64,000 bases of DNA, taken from positions 133,962-197,961 of the forward strand of contig DDEZ01000013.1 in assembly GCA_002336805.1 (NCBI GenBank), written 5' to 3'. This DNA is from Bacteroidetes bacterium UBA1941. Its GTDB lineage: Bacteria > Bacteroidota > Bacteroidia > Chitinophagales > LD1. The stretch's first letter is position 1, and each line of letters starts with the position of its first letter. Both the position numbers and the translations under genes were made by a program. Under the pieces are notes generated by a model. That model made no database searches, was not told the DNA's origin, and worked only from the letters and a program-made list of their open reading frames with translations. This document shows, one piece after another, positions 1 through 7,845 of this stretch.

Positions 1-1211
1 GCCGACTGCTCCTCGGGGTCACGCTGGTATCTAATCTATCTGTCTTATTCTTCTTCAAGTATTTTAACTTCTTTGCGGATTCGGCACGTGAGCTCATGAC
101 TGCATGTGGCTGGAGAGCAGACTTTGTGACCATCAAAGTCTTACTGCCGGTGGGTATCAGCTTCTATACTTTTCAGTCACTTAGCTATACCATAGATGTG
201 TATCAGCGCAAGATGAAAGGCTCTGAAAACCTGATAGACTTTCTTGCTTTTGTGAGTTTCTTCCCGCAGCTGGTAGCGGGGCCTATAGAGCGCGCGCCTC
301 ACATGTTGCCCCAGTTTGCCCGGCAGCGGGAGTTTGACTATCACCGGGCAGTGATGGGTGTGCGACGTATCCTTTATGGCCTTTTCAAAAAGATGGTGAT
401 AGCTGATAATCTTGCTATACTGGCAGATCAGGTCTTTGATCAAGCAGGAGCATTTCATGGTATATCGTCTGCAATAGGCATCCTGGCATTCACTTTTCAG
501 ATATACTGTGATTTTTCCGGTTATTCAGATATCGCACTTGGCACTGCGCGGCTGTTTGGCTTTGAATTAATGGAGAATTTCCGCGCACCCTATTTTTCTA
601 TCACTCTCCGTGAATTCTGGAGAAGGTGGCATATTTCTCTGTCTACCTGGTTTCGCGACTATGTCTATATCCCACTCGGCGGCAATAAGGTCAGCACGCC
701 GCGCAGGATATATAACCTGTTTGTCACTTTCATTTTATCTGGTTTATGGCATGGCGCACAGTGGACGTTTGTGATATGGGGATTCATACATTGGCTTTTT
801 CTGGCAGTGGAGGAGCTCATGCCGGGCGCACCTGAGTCCTTTATCAGCAGGAATGCTCGCAGGGTGCTGACCTTTATTATTGTTTGTATCGCATGGGTTT
901 TCTTTCGTGCGCGTACCCTGCAGGAGGCACTACAAATGCTGTATCATACCGCTACGAGACCAGCTGGCGGCGAAAGTATATCAGCGCTGATGCGCGCTAC
1001 CTATCATACGGAGTTGTTTGCGGTATATTTCCTCTGCGTTTTTATTCTCTTCTGCATTTTGGAGTGGCTGATGCGTAAAGAGACATTTGATCTGGTTATG
1101 AACAGGATGCCGACCTTGGCCAGGCGTAGCTCTTATCTGGTGTTAGTGATACTCATCATATTTTGGGGATTCAAAGACAGTGCCCCGGTTTTTATCTATT
1201 TTAAATTCTGA
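1..1211 (+). CDS. MBOAT family membrane O-acyltransferase (AlgI-like), 5' partial
   Basis: The reading frame is open from base 3, so the gene begins upstream of the window; the ATG at 96 is internal because the frame before it encodes a normal hydrophobic MBOAT segment. The protein is polytopic. It carries the family landmarks REFWRRWHISLSTWFRDYVY and, further on, LSGLWHGAQWTF with the invariant catalytic histidine in WHG. Known AlgI/DltB/PatA-type enzymes pass an acyl group, usually acetyl, across the inner membrane to extracellular polysaccharide or teichoic acid. The next gene starts 2 nt after the stop and encodes an SGNH-like protein, the usual periplasmic partner that completes the transfer. 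The polysaccharide substrate cannot be told from this sequence. Confidence 0.93.
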   Translation, partial: RLLLGVTLVSNLSVLFFFKYFNFFADSARELMTACGWRADFVTIKVLLPVGISFYTFQSLSYTIDVYQRKMKGSENLIDFLAFVSFFPQLVAGPIERAPHMLPQFARQREFDYHRAVMGVRRILYGLFKKMVIADNLAILADQVFDQAGAFHGISSAIGILAFTFQIYCDFSGYSDIALGTARLFGFELMENFRAPYFSITLREFWRRWHISLSTWFRDYVYIPLGGNKVSTPRRIYNLFVTFILSGLWHGAQWTFVIWGFIHWLFLAVEELMPGAPESFISRNARRVLTFIIVCIAWVFFRARTLQEALQMLYHTATRPAGGESISALMRATYHTELFAVYFLCVFILFCILEWLMRKETFDLVMNRMPTLARRSSYLVLVILIIFWGFKDSAPVFIYFKF

Positions 1212-1213
1212 CG

Positions 1214-2167
1214 GTGAAGAGGTTCTTGATAAAGACATTTGTATTCGTCGCGCTGGCATCTCTGATACCTGCGGCTATCCTCCTGTGGCCGGTGAGTAAG
1301 CGATACCAGTATGCCTTTGTGAGAAATGACTGCGCTGCCAAGTCTAACTATATCTACCATCGCCTATACGAAGATACCACACCTATCGACATCGCTTTTA
1401 TAGGGACTTCGCATACGATGTGTGGTGTGAGCGATTCTATAGTAAACAGTGTCCTGAGGCAGCAAGGTATGCATGCCAGAGTAGCTAATCTCGCTATCTG
1501 CCGCGTGGGACGCAACATGGACTATGTGGTCATAAAGGATCTCCTGAAGACGAAAAGACATCCCAAGCTGATAGTGCTGGAGGTGAAGCAGGAAGAGCCA
1601 GATCTTAGCCATCCCGATTTCGGATATAGAGCAGAGATAGGAGATGTGTTGCTCCCGCAGTCACCGGTAGATGTGCAATATTTCAAGGATCTGGCTGCTG
1701 CATTCAATGTCAGATTAAACTACCTGCGTGATGAGATGACGGGTAGGGAGTGTGATGGAGAATATGAAGCCCCTTCGCTGGGCATATACCGGCAGCAAGG
1801 CATAGCAGATACTGCAGTACTCTATCAGGGAGCGCTCCGCCGCTGGGAGCGCTACTACAGCCAGCCACGTGCTGCGTGGCTAGACAGCCTGATGCTCAGA
1901 TACCCTAAGGCCTATATGTCTGAGATCATGCAAATGGCCAGAGAGGTACATACAAAGGTCGTCTTGCTCTATATACCCAACTATGGCTATCCGTGGCACA
2001 AACCACGAGAGCTGGCTTACTATCGCGGGCTAGCAGATGTCTACCTGATGCCAGATAGCTTTTATGATAATAAGGGCAACTGGATAGAAGACGAACACCT
2101 CAATGCTGACGGTGCTGCGATACTGAGTGACTCTGTGGCGCACTATATAGCACGACAGCTACGCTGA
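1214..2167 (+). CDS. SGNH/AlgX-J-like protein, partner of the MBOAT acyltransferase
   Basis: GTG start 2 nt after the MBOAT stop, so the two are very probably co-transcribed and translationally coupled. The 317-residue protein begins with a basic and hydrophobic N-terminal anchor or signal sequence. It then has IAFIGTSHTMCG, which fits the nucleophile block of SGNH hydrolase-like proteins, and near the C-terminus DEHLNADGAAIL, which fits the Asp-x-x-His block. In characterised alginate and cellulose acetylation systems such proteins work in the periplasm and place acetyl groups on the polymer. The function here is inferred from fold motifs and neighbour. The stop codon directly abuts the stop of the convergent aspartate kinase gene, leaving no intergenic terminator. 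Confidence 0.75.
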   Translation: MKRFLIKTFVFVALASLIPAAILLWPVSKRYQYAFVRNDCAAKSNYIYHRLYEDTTPIDIAFIGTSHTMCGVSDSIVNSVLRQQGMHARVANLAICRVGRNMDYVVIKDLLKTKRHPKLIVLEVKQEEPDLSHPDFGYRAEIGDVLLPQSPVDVQYFKDLAAAFNVRLNYLRDEMTGRECDGEYEAPSLGIYRQQGIADTAVLYQGALRRWERYYSQPRAAWLDSLMLRYPKAYMSEIMQMAREVHTKVVLLYIPNYGYPWHKPRELAYYRGLADVYLMPDSFYDNKGNWIEDEHLNADGAAILSDSVAHYIARQLR

Positions 2168-3430
2168 TCACTCCCTGAGCAGTACCTGTATGGTCTGGCG
2201 GGAGATCTGGCGCAGCAGGATATCTTTATCCTTTGTGAGCCGGTCTATGATGCCTGTATTGTAGTGGCGTATGGTGAGCAGTGTCAGCTTCTCATTGCGC
2301 ACTATCTGAAAGTCATCTTGCAGCTCCTCTATGATGTTTTCTATCTTCTCCTTCTTGGTATCCACGCAGATGGAGAAGCTGATCGCTGCGTTCTGCATCA
2401 TATTGATACGCAGGCGGTGTGCGGCAAATACTGAGAATACTTTGGACAAGTGGTCTTCTGCGATAAAGGAAAAATCCTTTGCCGAGAAGGAGAGGAGCGT
2501 CTGTTCACGCTTCAGGATGATGACCGGTGGCAGGAAGCTCGTATTGGCAGTGGCCGATATCACGCTGCCTCGTTTGGTAGAGTCCACAAAGGAGCGCACC
2601 TCCAGCGGGATATTCTTATTCTGTAGCGGCTTGATCGTCTTGGGGTGGATCACGCTGGCACCATAGTAGGTCATCTCTATGGCCTCGAGGTAGCTGATCT
2701 CGCTGAGAAATTGCGCATCGGGAAACTCCTTAGGGTCGCCATTCATCACGCCTGCTACGTCCTTCCACACGGTCATGCGCTCGGCATCCAGGCAGAAGGA
2801 GAAGATAGCGGCGGTATAGTCAGAACCCTCGCGTCCCAATGTAGTAGTGAATCCCTCCGGCGTACAGCCCACAAAGCCTTGGGTGATCACAAAGGCATCC
2901 TTGGTCAGTACCGGTATCACGGTTTGTATCGCTTTCTCGGTTTTCTTCCAGTCTATCTTGCCCTCGGTATAGGCATTGTCAGTGTGGATGCACTCCTTGG
3001 CATCGAGGAAATGATTGGTGATGCCTTGTGCATTGCAGTAGGCGCTCACGATGGCTGTAGAGATATACTCGCCCAGTGATACTACCTGATCGTAGATAAA
3101 GTTATAGTTGTGTGTCTGATTGGCCAGCAGAAAGGTGCGCACTTTTTCGATCAGTGCTTTGACTGTAGCTTCTGCCGATTCGCTTTTGCCATCAAAAAGC
3201 TCATGGATGATGGGCAGGTGCTTGTCATATACACCATCCAGCGCAGCCTGCCATGCGGCATCCTTTGCATCATAGAGATTGACTACCTTCTCCAGATCGT
3301 TAGTAGTCTTACCCATAGCAGAGATCACTACTACTTTTTCTTTAGAGTGGTACTCACGGAGTATCGCCGCTACATTCCTGACTGCGGGAGCATCCTTCAC
3401 CGATGCGCCGCCAAACTTATAAACCTGCAT
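2168..3430 (-). CDS. lysC: Aspartate kinase (monofunctional, ACT domain)
   Basis: Catalyses ATP-dependent phosphorylation of L-aspartate, the first step towards lysine, threonine, methionine and diaminopimelate. The N-terminus has the KFGGASV signature of the amino-acid kinase fold, followed by TLGREGSDYTAA (substrate/ATP loop) and a C-terminal ACT-type regulatory region with FSVFAAHRLRINMMQNAAIS. At 420 residues it is the length of a single-function enzyme; there is no homoserine dehydrogenase fusion. Upstream on the minus strand a weak Bacteroidota-like promoter (TTT, 19 nt, TTAATTTG) lies close to the start codon, so the leader would be short. The symbol is by analogy; thrA-type paralogues are common, so which isozyme this is remains open. 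Confidence 0.93.
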   Translation of the reverse strand: MQVYKFGGASVKDAPAVRNVAAILREYHSKEKVVVISAMGKTTNDLEKVVNLYDAKDAAWQAALDGVYDKHLPIIHELFDGKSESAEATVKALIEKVRTFLLANQTHNYNFIYDQVVSLGEYISTAIVSAYCNAQGITNHFLDAKECIHTDNAYTEGKIDWKKTEKAIQTVIPVLTKDAFVITQGFVGCTPEGFTTTLGREGSDYTAAIFSFCLDAERMTVWKDVAGVMNGDPKEFPDAQFLSEISYLEAIEMTYYGASVIHPKTIKPLQNKNIPLEVRSFVDSTKRGSVISATANTSFLPPVIILKREQTLLSFSAKDFSFIAEDHLSKVFSVFAAHRLRINMMQNAAISFSICVDTKKEKIENIIEELQDDFQIVRNEKLTLLTIRHYNTGIIDRLTKDKDILLRQISRQTIQVLLRE

Positions 3431-3503
3431 GTACGCAAATTAAGTCGTAATAGCGAATATTTAAAAGCGAAAAAATTATAATCTATGAAACTGCGGATGA
3501 TAC

Positions 3504-4529
3504 CTATTCAAACCTGTCTTTCAGCTTTAAAATCTGCCTTTCAAATGTGTACCAGCTGACCGAGGCGAGGGCTATGGTCACCATAAATAATATGGCAAAG
3601 TGTGAATGTGGCGGAAACTGTACGCCTGCTCTTTGGAGTACATCGGGTATGAAGGGGTGAATGAGATAGATGCAATAACTGATGGTGCCGATGTATCTCA
3701 GAAACCTATTGTCAAGAATATATCCCGCCACTCCATCAAATGAAAACACCGCTCTGCCAATGATCCAGGCACACAGCAGCGCATAGCAGAGACCGTCCAG
3801 GATGAAATAGGGTATCTGTTTGGCCAGGCTACCGGCTATAGCTATGGCAAAGACGGCCAGGCCTGCATATGGTTTATAAAGGAGTTCATGAAGCCGATCC
3901 CTATGAAAACTATAAAAGTATGACAGCAGCGCACCCACAGCCAGAAAATCCAAAGCTGCTAAAGGGTGCATATAGCCATACCACCAGGGATAATCCGCTA
4001 ATGCCCAATATTGTTTCGTTGCTTCGCTCAGTATGATAGCGAAAACTATAACATATGGCAGCAGCCTGTCTGATACAAAGAGGATAATAAATGGCCAGAT
4101 CAGATAAAACTGCTCCTCTACTGCCAGTGACCAGAGGTGCCCCGCTCCACCCCATTTTTCATAGTGGATGCTATAGAAATTACTGACATAAAACACATTC
4201 CACCATAGGTTATCTCCCATCTTGGACGGATCCAGGAGCTTTATAGCCAGGATCGTAAGATAGTAAATGGGGAATATCCTAAGTGACCGGCGTATATAGA
4301 ACCTGGACAAAGATATGGCTGTAGACTGGCTGCTCCGGCGTGATCCTAGCAGACCAAGCGTGATTAGGAAACCGCTGATCACAAAGAACATTTGAACACC
4401 TCTATCGCCGGTCACTACTTTCCCCAATATGAAGGAATGATCAGCTCCCCAGTGCACAAATAATACCGGCAGCACTGCGAAAAACCGCAAAGCATCCAGT
4501 TGCTTAAACTTCCCTGTTTCTTGTTTCAA
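3504..4529 (-). CDS. Acyltransferase family 3 membrane protein (OafA/YrhL-like)
   Basis: The 341-residue polytopic protein starts with KQLDALRFFAVLPVLFVHW, the typical first membrane segment of acyltransferase-3 proteins, with the conserved histidine next to the membrane. It continues through about ten hydrophobic segments, with FYIRRSLRIFPIYYL and GHLWSLAVEEQFYLIWPF, both family landmarks. The family O-acetylates sugars of LPS, exopolysaccharide or peptidoglycan, or succinylates glycans. There is no C-terminal SGNH domain, unlike full-length OafA. It sits alone between lysC and a GNAT gene with a short gap to each, so the acceptor cannot be inferred. Confidence 0.88.
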   Translation of the reverse strand: MKQETGKFKQLDALRFFAVLPVLFVHWGADHSFILGKVVTGDRGVQMFFVISGFLITLGLLGSRRSSQSTAISLSRFYIRRSLRIFPIYYLTILAIKLLDPSKMGDNLWWNVFYVSNFYSIHYEKWGGAGHLWSLAVEEQFYLIWPFIILFVSDRLLPYVIVFAIILSEATKQYWALADYPWWYGYMHPLAALDFLAVGALLSYFYSFHRDRLHELLYKPYAGLAVFAIAIAGSLAKQIPYFILDGLCYALLCAWIIGRAVFSFDGVAGYILDNRFLRYIGTISYCIYLIHPFIPDVLQRAGVQFPPHSHFAILFMVTIALASVSWYTFERQILKLKDRFE

Positions 4530-4554
4530 TGCGTTCCTGTTATTGGGGTAGTTA

Positions 4555-5013
4555 TTACTGATTTCTATAGATGATCTTGCAGTCTATCCACTCATTGTCC
4601 ATCAGTACTTCGTACTTCTTGTAGAAATTGATCGCCGGTTCATTCCAGTGCAGTACTTGCCATTTCACCAGATTGGCGCCGCGCTCCTTTGCATCCGCCA
4701 GAAATGCATCCAGTAGTTGCTTTCCAATACCGTGGCCCCGCACTTTTTCTTTCACATAGAGGTCATCCAGAAACATGTATTTCCCCTTCCACGTGGAGTA
4801 GGCCCAATGATAGACGGCCATGCCCACTATCTCACCATCGGCGGCCTCTGCTACAAAGGCGTAAAAATACGGATGCTCACCAAAGCCTTCTTCGATTATC
4901 TCTGCTTCAGTGTTCCATACGGCTTCCGGCGCTTTCTCAAAGAGTGCCAGCTCGCGGATGAGGCCCAGGATATGTGGCGCGTCTGATAGTTGTGCTTTGC
5001 GGATGGTAGTCAT
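4555..5013 (-). CDS. GNAT family N-acetyltransferase
   Basis: A 152-residue single-domain GNAT protein. The acetyl-CoA pyrophosphate-binding motif is visible as VRGHGIGKQLLDAF after the beta-4 strand FLDDLYVKE, and the C-terminal LHWNEPAINFYKKY is the usual tail of motif B. The sequence resembles the diamine/spermidine (SAT1-like) and thialysine acetyltransferase branch: start ATIRKAQLSDAPHILGLIRELA, with a FEKAPEAVWNTE segment. A small cationic amine or lysine analogue is therefore a plausible acceptor (inference). The gene lies 25 nt upstream of the acyltransferase-3 gene on the same strand and may be co-transcribed with it. Confidence 0.88.
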   Translation of the reverse strand: MTTIRKAQLSDAPHILGLIRELALFEKAPEAVWNTEAEIIEEGFGEHPYFYAFVAEAADGEIVGMAVYHWAYSTWKGKYMFLDDLYVKEKVRGHGIGKQLLDAFLADAKERGANLVKWQVLHWNEPAINFYKKYEVLMDNEWIDCKIIYRNQ

Positions 5014-5092
5014 GTAGTAGCTTTTAAAAGGGATAGCAATAATACCAACTAATTATTGCTTCTATAGCGAGCATTGCATCACGCTCTGTGGG

Positions 5093-5108
5093 GCAGGTCG
5101 CGACCTGC
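5093..5108. repeat. Perfect 16-bp palindrome, REP-like
   Basis: GCAGGTCGCGACCTGC is a perfect palindrome, flanked by GG on the left and TCCTACC on the right, in the gap between the GNAT gene and the clpX terminator. Its G+C content is far above the surrounding spacer. It looks like a short dispersed intergenic palindrome (REP/BIME type). No second copy was seen in this window. Confidence 0.5.
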
Positions 5109-5128
5109 TCCTACCAGTAAGCGAACAG

Positions 5129-5158
5129 AAAAAAAGCCCCTCCAAACGGAAGGGCTTC
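5129..5158 (-). terminator. Rho-independent terminator of clpX
   Basis: Read on the minus strand, the stem AAGCCCTTCC / GGAGGGGCTT with a four-base loop is followed by a run of seven Ts. It lies 22 nt after the clpX stop codon and points in the clpX direction. Confidence 0.88.
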
Positions 5159-5179
5159 AATTATTATTTAGAAAGCACT

Positions 5180-6412
5180 TTACGCCACTTTCAGCCTATT
5201 GATATTCGTCTTATTGATCTTCTCCTCTGCGTACTCCAGAGATATCTCAAACTGCTTTTCACCCTTTTGAGATGGCATCTCAAACATGGCATCCGTCATG
5301 ATGGCCTCGCAGATAGAGCGCAGGCCACGGGCACCGAGCTGAAACTCCAGCGCCTTGGTCACGATATAGTCCATGGCCTCATCGGTAAAGGTCAGCTCTA
5401 TACCTTCTGATTTGAAGATCTTCTTGTATTGCTTTACGAGTGCATTCTTTGGCTCTACGAGGATGGAGAGCAGTGTCTCCTTGTCCAGTGGATCGAGGTG
5501 TACCAGTACCGGGAGACGTCCTATCAGCTCCGGTATCAGGCCAAAGGTGCGCAGGTCAGATGGGCTGATATACTTGAGATAATTCTCGTTATCCACCTTG
5601 TCCTTATCCTTGCCCTTCTTAAATCCGATCTTGGCCTGATTCATACGCTGGGCTATCAGCTTGTCTATACCCTCAAATGCGCCGCCGCAGATGAAGAGGA
5701 TATTGCTCGTATCTACCTTCACCATCTTGGCCTCGGGGTGCTTGCGGCCGCCCTGTGGTGGCACGAGTACCTCGGTACCCTCCAGCAGCTTCAGCATGGC
5801 CTGCTGTACGCCCTCGCCGGATACGTCACGTGTGATAGACGGATTGTCGCTCTTGCGGCTGATCTTATCTATTTCATCTATGTAGATGATACCATGCTCT
5901 GCAGCTTTCACATCATAGTTGCATACCTGTAGCAGGCGCGAGAGGATGCTCTCCACGTCCTCGCCCACATAGCCCGCCTCGGTAAATACCGTAGCATCTA
6001 CGATGGCAAAAGGCACATTGAGGTATTTGGCTATGGTCCGCGCCAGGAGCGTCTTGCCGGTACCGGTCTGGCCGGCCATGATGATGTTAGACTTTTCTAT
6101 CTCCACATCATCATCCTTGCGCTGGTTCAGCCTCTTGTAGTGGTTGTACACCGCTACAGATAGGTACTTCTTGGCCTCGTCCTGGCCTATCACATACTGA
6201 TCCAGAAAGGCAGCGATATCCTTTGGCTTCACGCCATTAGGCAGCGAATATTGAAACTTCTTAGCTTTCTGAAAGAGTTCCTCATCTATGATCTGCTGGG
6301 CCTGTGCCACGCACTGATCGCAGATCTGACCCTCTATGCCTGAGATCAGGATCTGAGTCTCACGCTTTTTCCTCCCGCAGAAAGAACACGACTGTTCGGC
6401 TTCTTTTTTCAT
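5180..6412 (-). CDS. clpX: ATP-dependent Clp protease ATPase subunit ClpX
   Basis: AAA+ unfoldase that recognises substrates and feeds them to ClpP. The N-terminal zinc-binding domain has its four cysteines (C9, C12, C31, C34). Walker A is GQTGTGKT at residues 114-121 and Walker B IIYIDEID at about 175-182. The C-terminal domain has the sensor-2 motif GARGLRSI. The length of 410 residues is normal. It lies downstream of clpP on the same strand, with an 88-nt gap that contains its own promoter-like element and an inverted repeat. A strong terminator follows. Confidence 0.98.
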   Translation of the reverse strand: MKKEAEQSCSFCGRKKRETQILISGIEGQICDQCVAQAQQIIDEELFQKAKKFQYSLPNGVKPKDIAAFLDQYVIGQDEAKKYLSVAVYNHYKRLNQRKDDDVEIEKSNIIMAGQTGTGKTLLARTIAKYLNVPFAIVDATVFTEAGYVGEDVESILSRLLQVCNYDVKAAEHGIIYIDEIDKISRKSDNPSITRDVSGEGVQQAMLKLLEGTEVLVPPQGGRKHPEAKMVKVDTSNILFICGGAFEGIDKLIAQRMNQAKIGFKKGKDKDKVDNENYLKYISPSDLRTFGLIPELIGRLPVLVHLDPLDKETLLSILVEPKNALVKQYKKIFKSEGIELTFTDEAMDYIVTKALEFQLGARGLRSICEAIMTDAMFEMPSQKGEKQFEISLEYAEEKINKTNINRLKVA

Positions 6413-6421
6413 ATTATACTA

Positions 6422-6429
6422 CAAATATA
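6422..6429 (-). promoter_or_regulatory. Candidate -7 element of clpX
   Basis: On the minus strand TATATTTG matches the Bacteroidota -7 consensus TAnnTTTG exactly and ends 9 nt before the clpX ATG, so the transcript would be almost leaderless. A TTG at the expected -33 distance is missing, so the promoter may need an activator or be weak. Confidence 0.45.
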
Positions 6430-6435
6430 CGGAAA

Positions 6436-6473
6436 TACCCCCTGAAATGTTGGATAGACACCTCAAGGGGGTA
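6436..6473. promoter_or_regulatory. Inverted repeat flanking the clpX -33 region
   Basis: TACCCCCT (6436-6443) and AGGGGGTA (6466-6473) are perfect 8-bp inverted arms separated by 22 nt. They surround the place where a -33 element of clpX would lie. This could be an operator for a heat-shock or protease regulator. As RNA it could also be a hairpin ending part of the clpP transcription, although only three Ts follow it on the minus strand. Confidence 0.4.
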
Positions 6474-6500
6474 CTTATTACGCCTTGTAAAAGGCTGGAA

Positions 6501-7202
6501 TTAGTCTTTTTTATTATTGCGGATCAGCACTTCATCTATCATGCCGTACTCCTTGGCCTCCTGGGCGCGCATCCAGTAGTCGCGGTCGCTATCCTTCTTC
6601 ACTTTATCCAGCGGCTGGCCGGAGTGCTCAGAGATGATGTCGTACAGCTCGTCCTTGATCTTCTTCATCTCATTCACAGAGATGAGGATATCTGCGGTCT
6701 TGCCGCCTATGCCGCCCAGTGGCTGGTGTATCATCACACGGGCATGCTTCAGCGCGGTACGCTTACCCTTCTCACCTGCGCAGAGCAGTACAGCTGCCAT
6801 AGAGGCCGCCATACCGGTGCAGATGGTCGCTACGTCCATATTGACATACTGCATGGTATCATAGATACCCAGACCGGAGTATACCTCACCGCCAGGGGAG
6901 TGGATGTAGATCTGCACATCAGAGCGCGCGTCAGAGCTCTCCAGAAAGAGGAGCTGCGCCTGTATGATGCTCGCGATATAGTCATTGACCTCGGTGCCGA
7001 GGAATATGATACGGTCCATCATCAGGCGGCTGAATACGTCTACCTCGCGGAATGGCATCTGGCGCTCCTCGATCACGGTGCGTGTCAGGTTCTGGATGCC
7101 GCTCTGGGCGGTAGCGTTCATATATTTCTCGAGGTGCATGCTGCTCATACCATGATGCTTCACCGCGTAGTTCTTAAAGTCCTGTGCTTCCTTCAAATTC
7201 AT
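6501..7202 (-). CDS. clpP: ATP-dependent Clp protease proteolytic subunit ClpP
   Basis: Serine peptidase subunit (family S14) that assembles as a tetradecamer and degrades proteins delivered by ClpX. The catalytic triad is visible: S134 in GMAASMAAVLL, H159 in MIHQPLGG and D208 in SDRDYWM. At 233 residues it is somewhat longer than the E. coli enzyme because of an N-terminal extension, part of which may be a removable propeptide. clpX follows on the same strand. No trigger-factor gene lies directly upstream, unlike the frequent tig-clpP-clpX order. Confidence 0.97.
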   Translation of the reverse strand: MNLKEAQDFKNYAVKHHGMSSMHLEKYMNATAQSGIQNLTRTVIEERQMPFREVDVFSRLMMDRIIFLGTEVNDYIASIIQAQLLFLESSDARSDVQIYIHSPGGEVYSGLGIYDTMQYVNMDVATICTGMAASMAAVLLCAGEKGKRTALKHARVMIHQPLGGIGGKTADILISVNEMKKIKDELYDIISEHSGQPLDKVKKDSDRDYWMRAQEAKEYGMIDEVLIRNNKKD

Positions 7203-7460
7203 AACCTATTGTATCTCGATTTTTGTCAAAGTTTGATAAATAATTCCAATAAAACCAGCCTGCCCTCTCCACATGACCACACTGACGGGCGGGATTGTAC
7301 ATAAGGACGGACTCAGATCGTTTTTATTGTCTCTAAAGACTATGCCAATCAGCCACCTATGACAGAATGGCTGAATGCTTCGGACCAGTTGCAATTTCCC
7401 TCCCGCCGGCGCGTCTTTAAACATAAATCAGTACCTTAGACCCTCTAAAGAGATTTAAAA

Positions 7461-7784
7461 ATGGAAAACAACAATAACATCAACGACCTGCTCAATGACG
7501 GCAAGAAGCACCTCTCAAACCTGCAGGCCGAGCTGGAGAAACTGGCCAATACTGCCGGCAAAATAGCAGACATCAAGGCCAACGAAATATCTGAGAAGGC
7601 AGAGGTCCTCATCAACGAGACCCGCACGCAGGTAGAGGCCAAAACAAAAGAGATACGTGATTCTGATGACTTTAAGAACCTGGAGGCTGAGGGCAAGAAG
7701 GCACTCGAAGATATCGAAGGAACACTCAATGACCTCTCTGTGCAGCTCAATGAAAAATTTAAAAACCTCTTCGGACCTAAATAG
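7461..7784 (+). CDS. Small charged helical (coiled-coil) protein, unknown function
   Basis: A 107-residue protein without signal peptide or membrane segment. It is rich in Glu, Lys, Ala, Asn and Asp, with heptad-like spacing of Leu, Ile and Ala throughout (for example LSNLQAELEKLANTAGKIA). It ends in LNEKFKNLFGPK. It resembles small stress-associated or apolipoprotein-like helical proteins found in many Bacteroidota, but I do not recognise a named family. It is a single gene diverging from clpP and closed by a strong bidirectional terminator. Confidence 0.75.
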   Translation: MENNNNINDLLNDGKKHLSNLQAELEKLANTAGKIADIKANEISEKAEVLINETRTQVEAKTKEIRDSDDFKNLEAEGKKALEDIEGTLNDLSVQLNEKFKNLFGPK

Positions 7785-7804
7785 TCTCGAGGCACAAATA
7801 TGTT

Positions 7805-7845
7805 ATAACAGAAACAGCCGCTGATCAAGCGGCTGTTTCTGTTAT
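7805..7845. terminator. Bidirectional terminator between convergent genes
   Basis: ATAACAGAAACAGCCGCT (7805-7822) and its exact complement (7828-7845) form an 18-bp perfect stem with a 5-nt loop. It sits directly between the stops of the small helical gene and the DUF6602-like gene, and can serve both. Confidence 0.85.

Noticed and set aside
6447..7304. 285-codon open frame antisense to clpP
   Set aside because: His/Leu/Val-rich shadow of a certain gene.
7206..7424. 72-codon minus-strand open frame upstream of clpP
   Set aside because: It occupies the clpP leader region and has no recognisable features.
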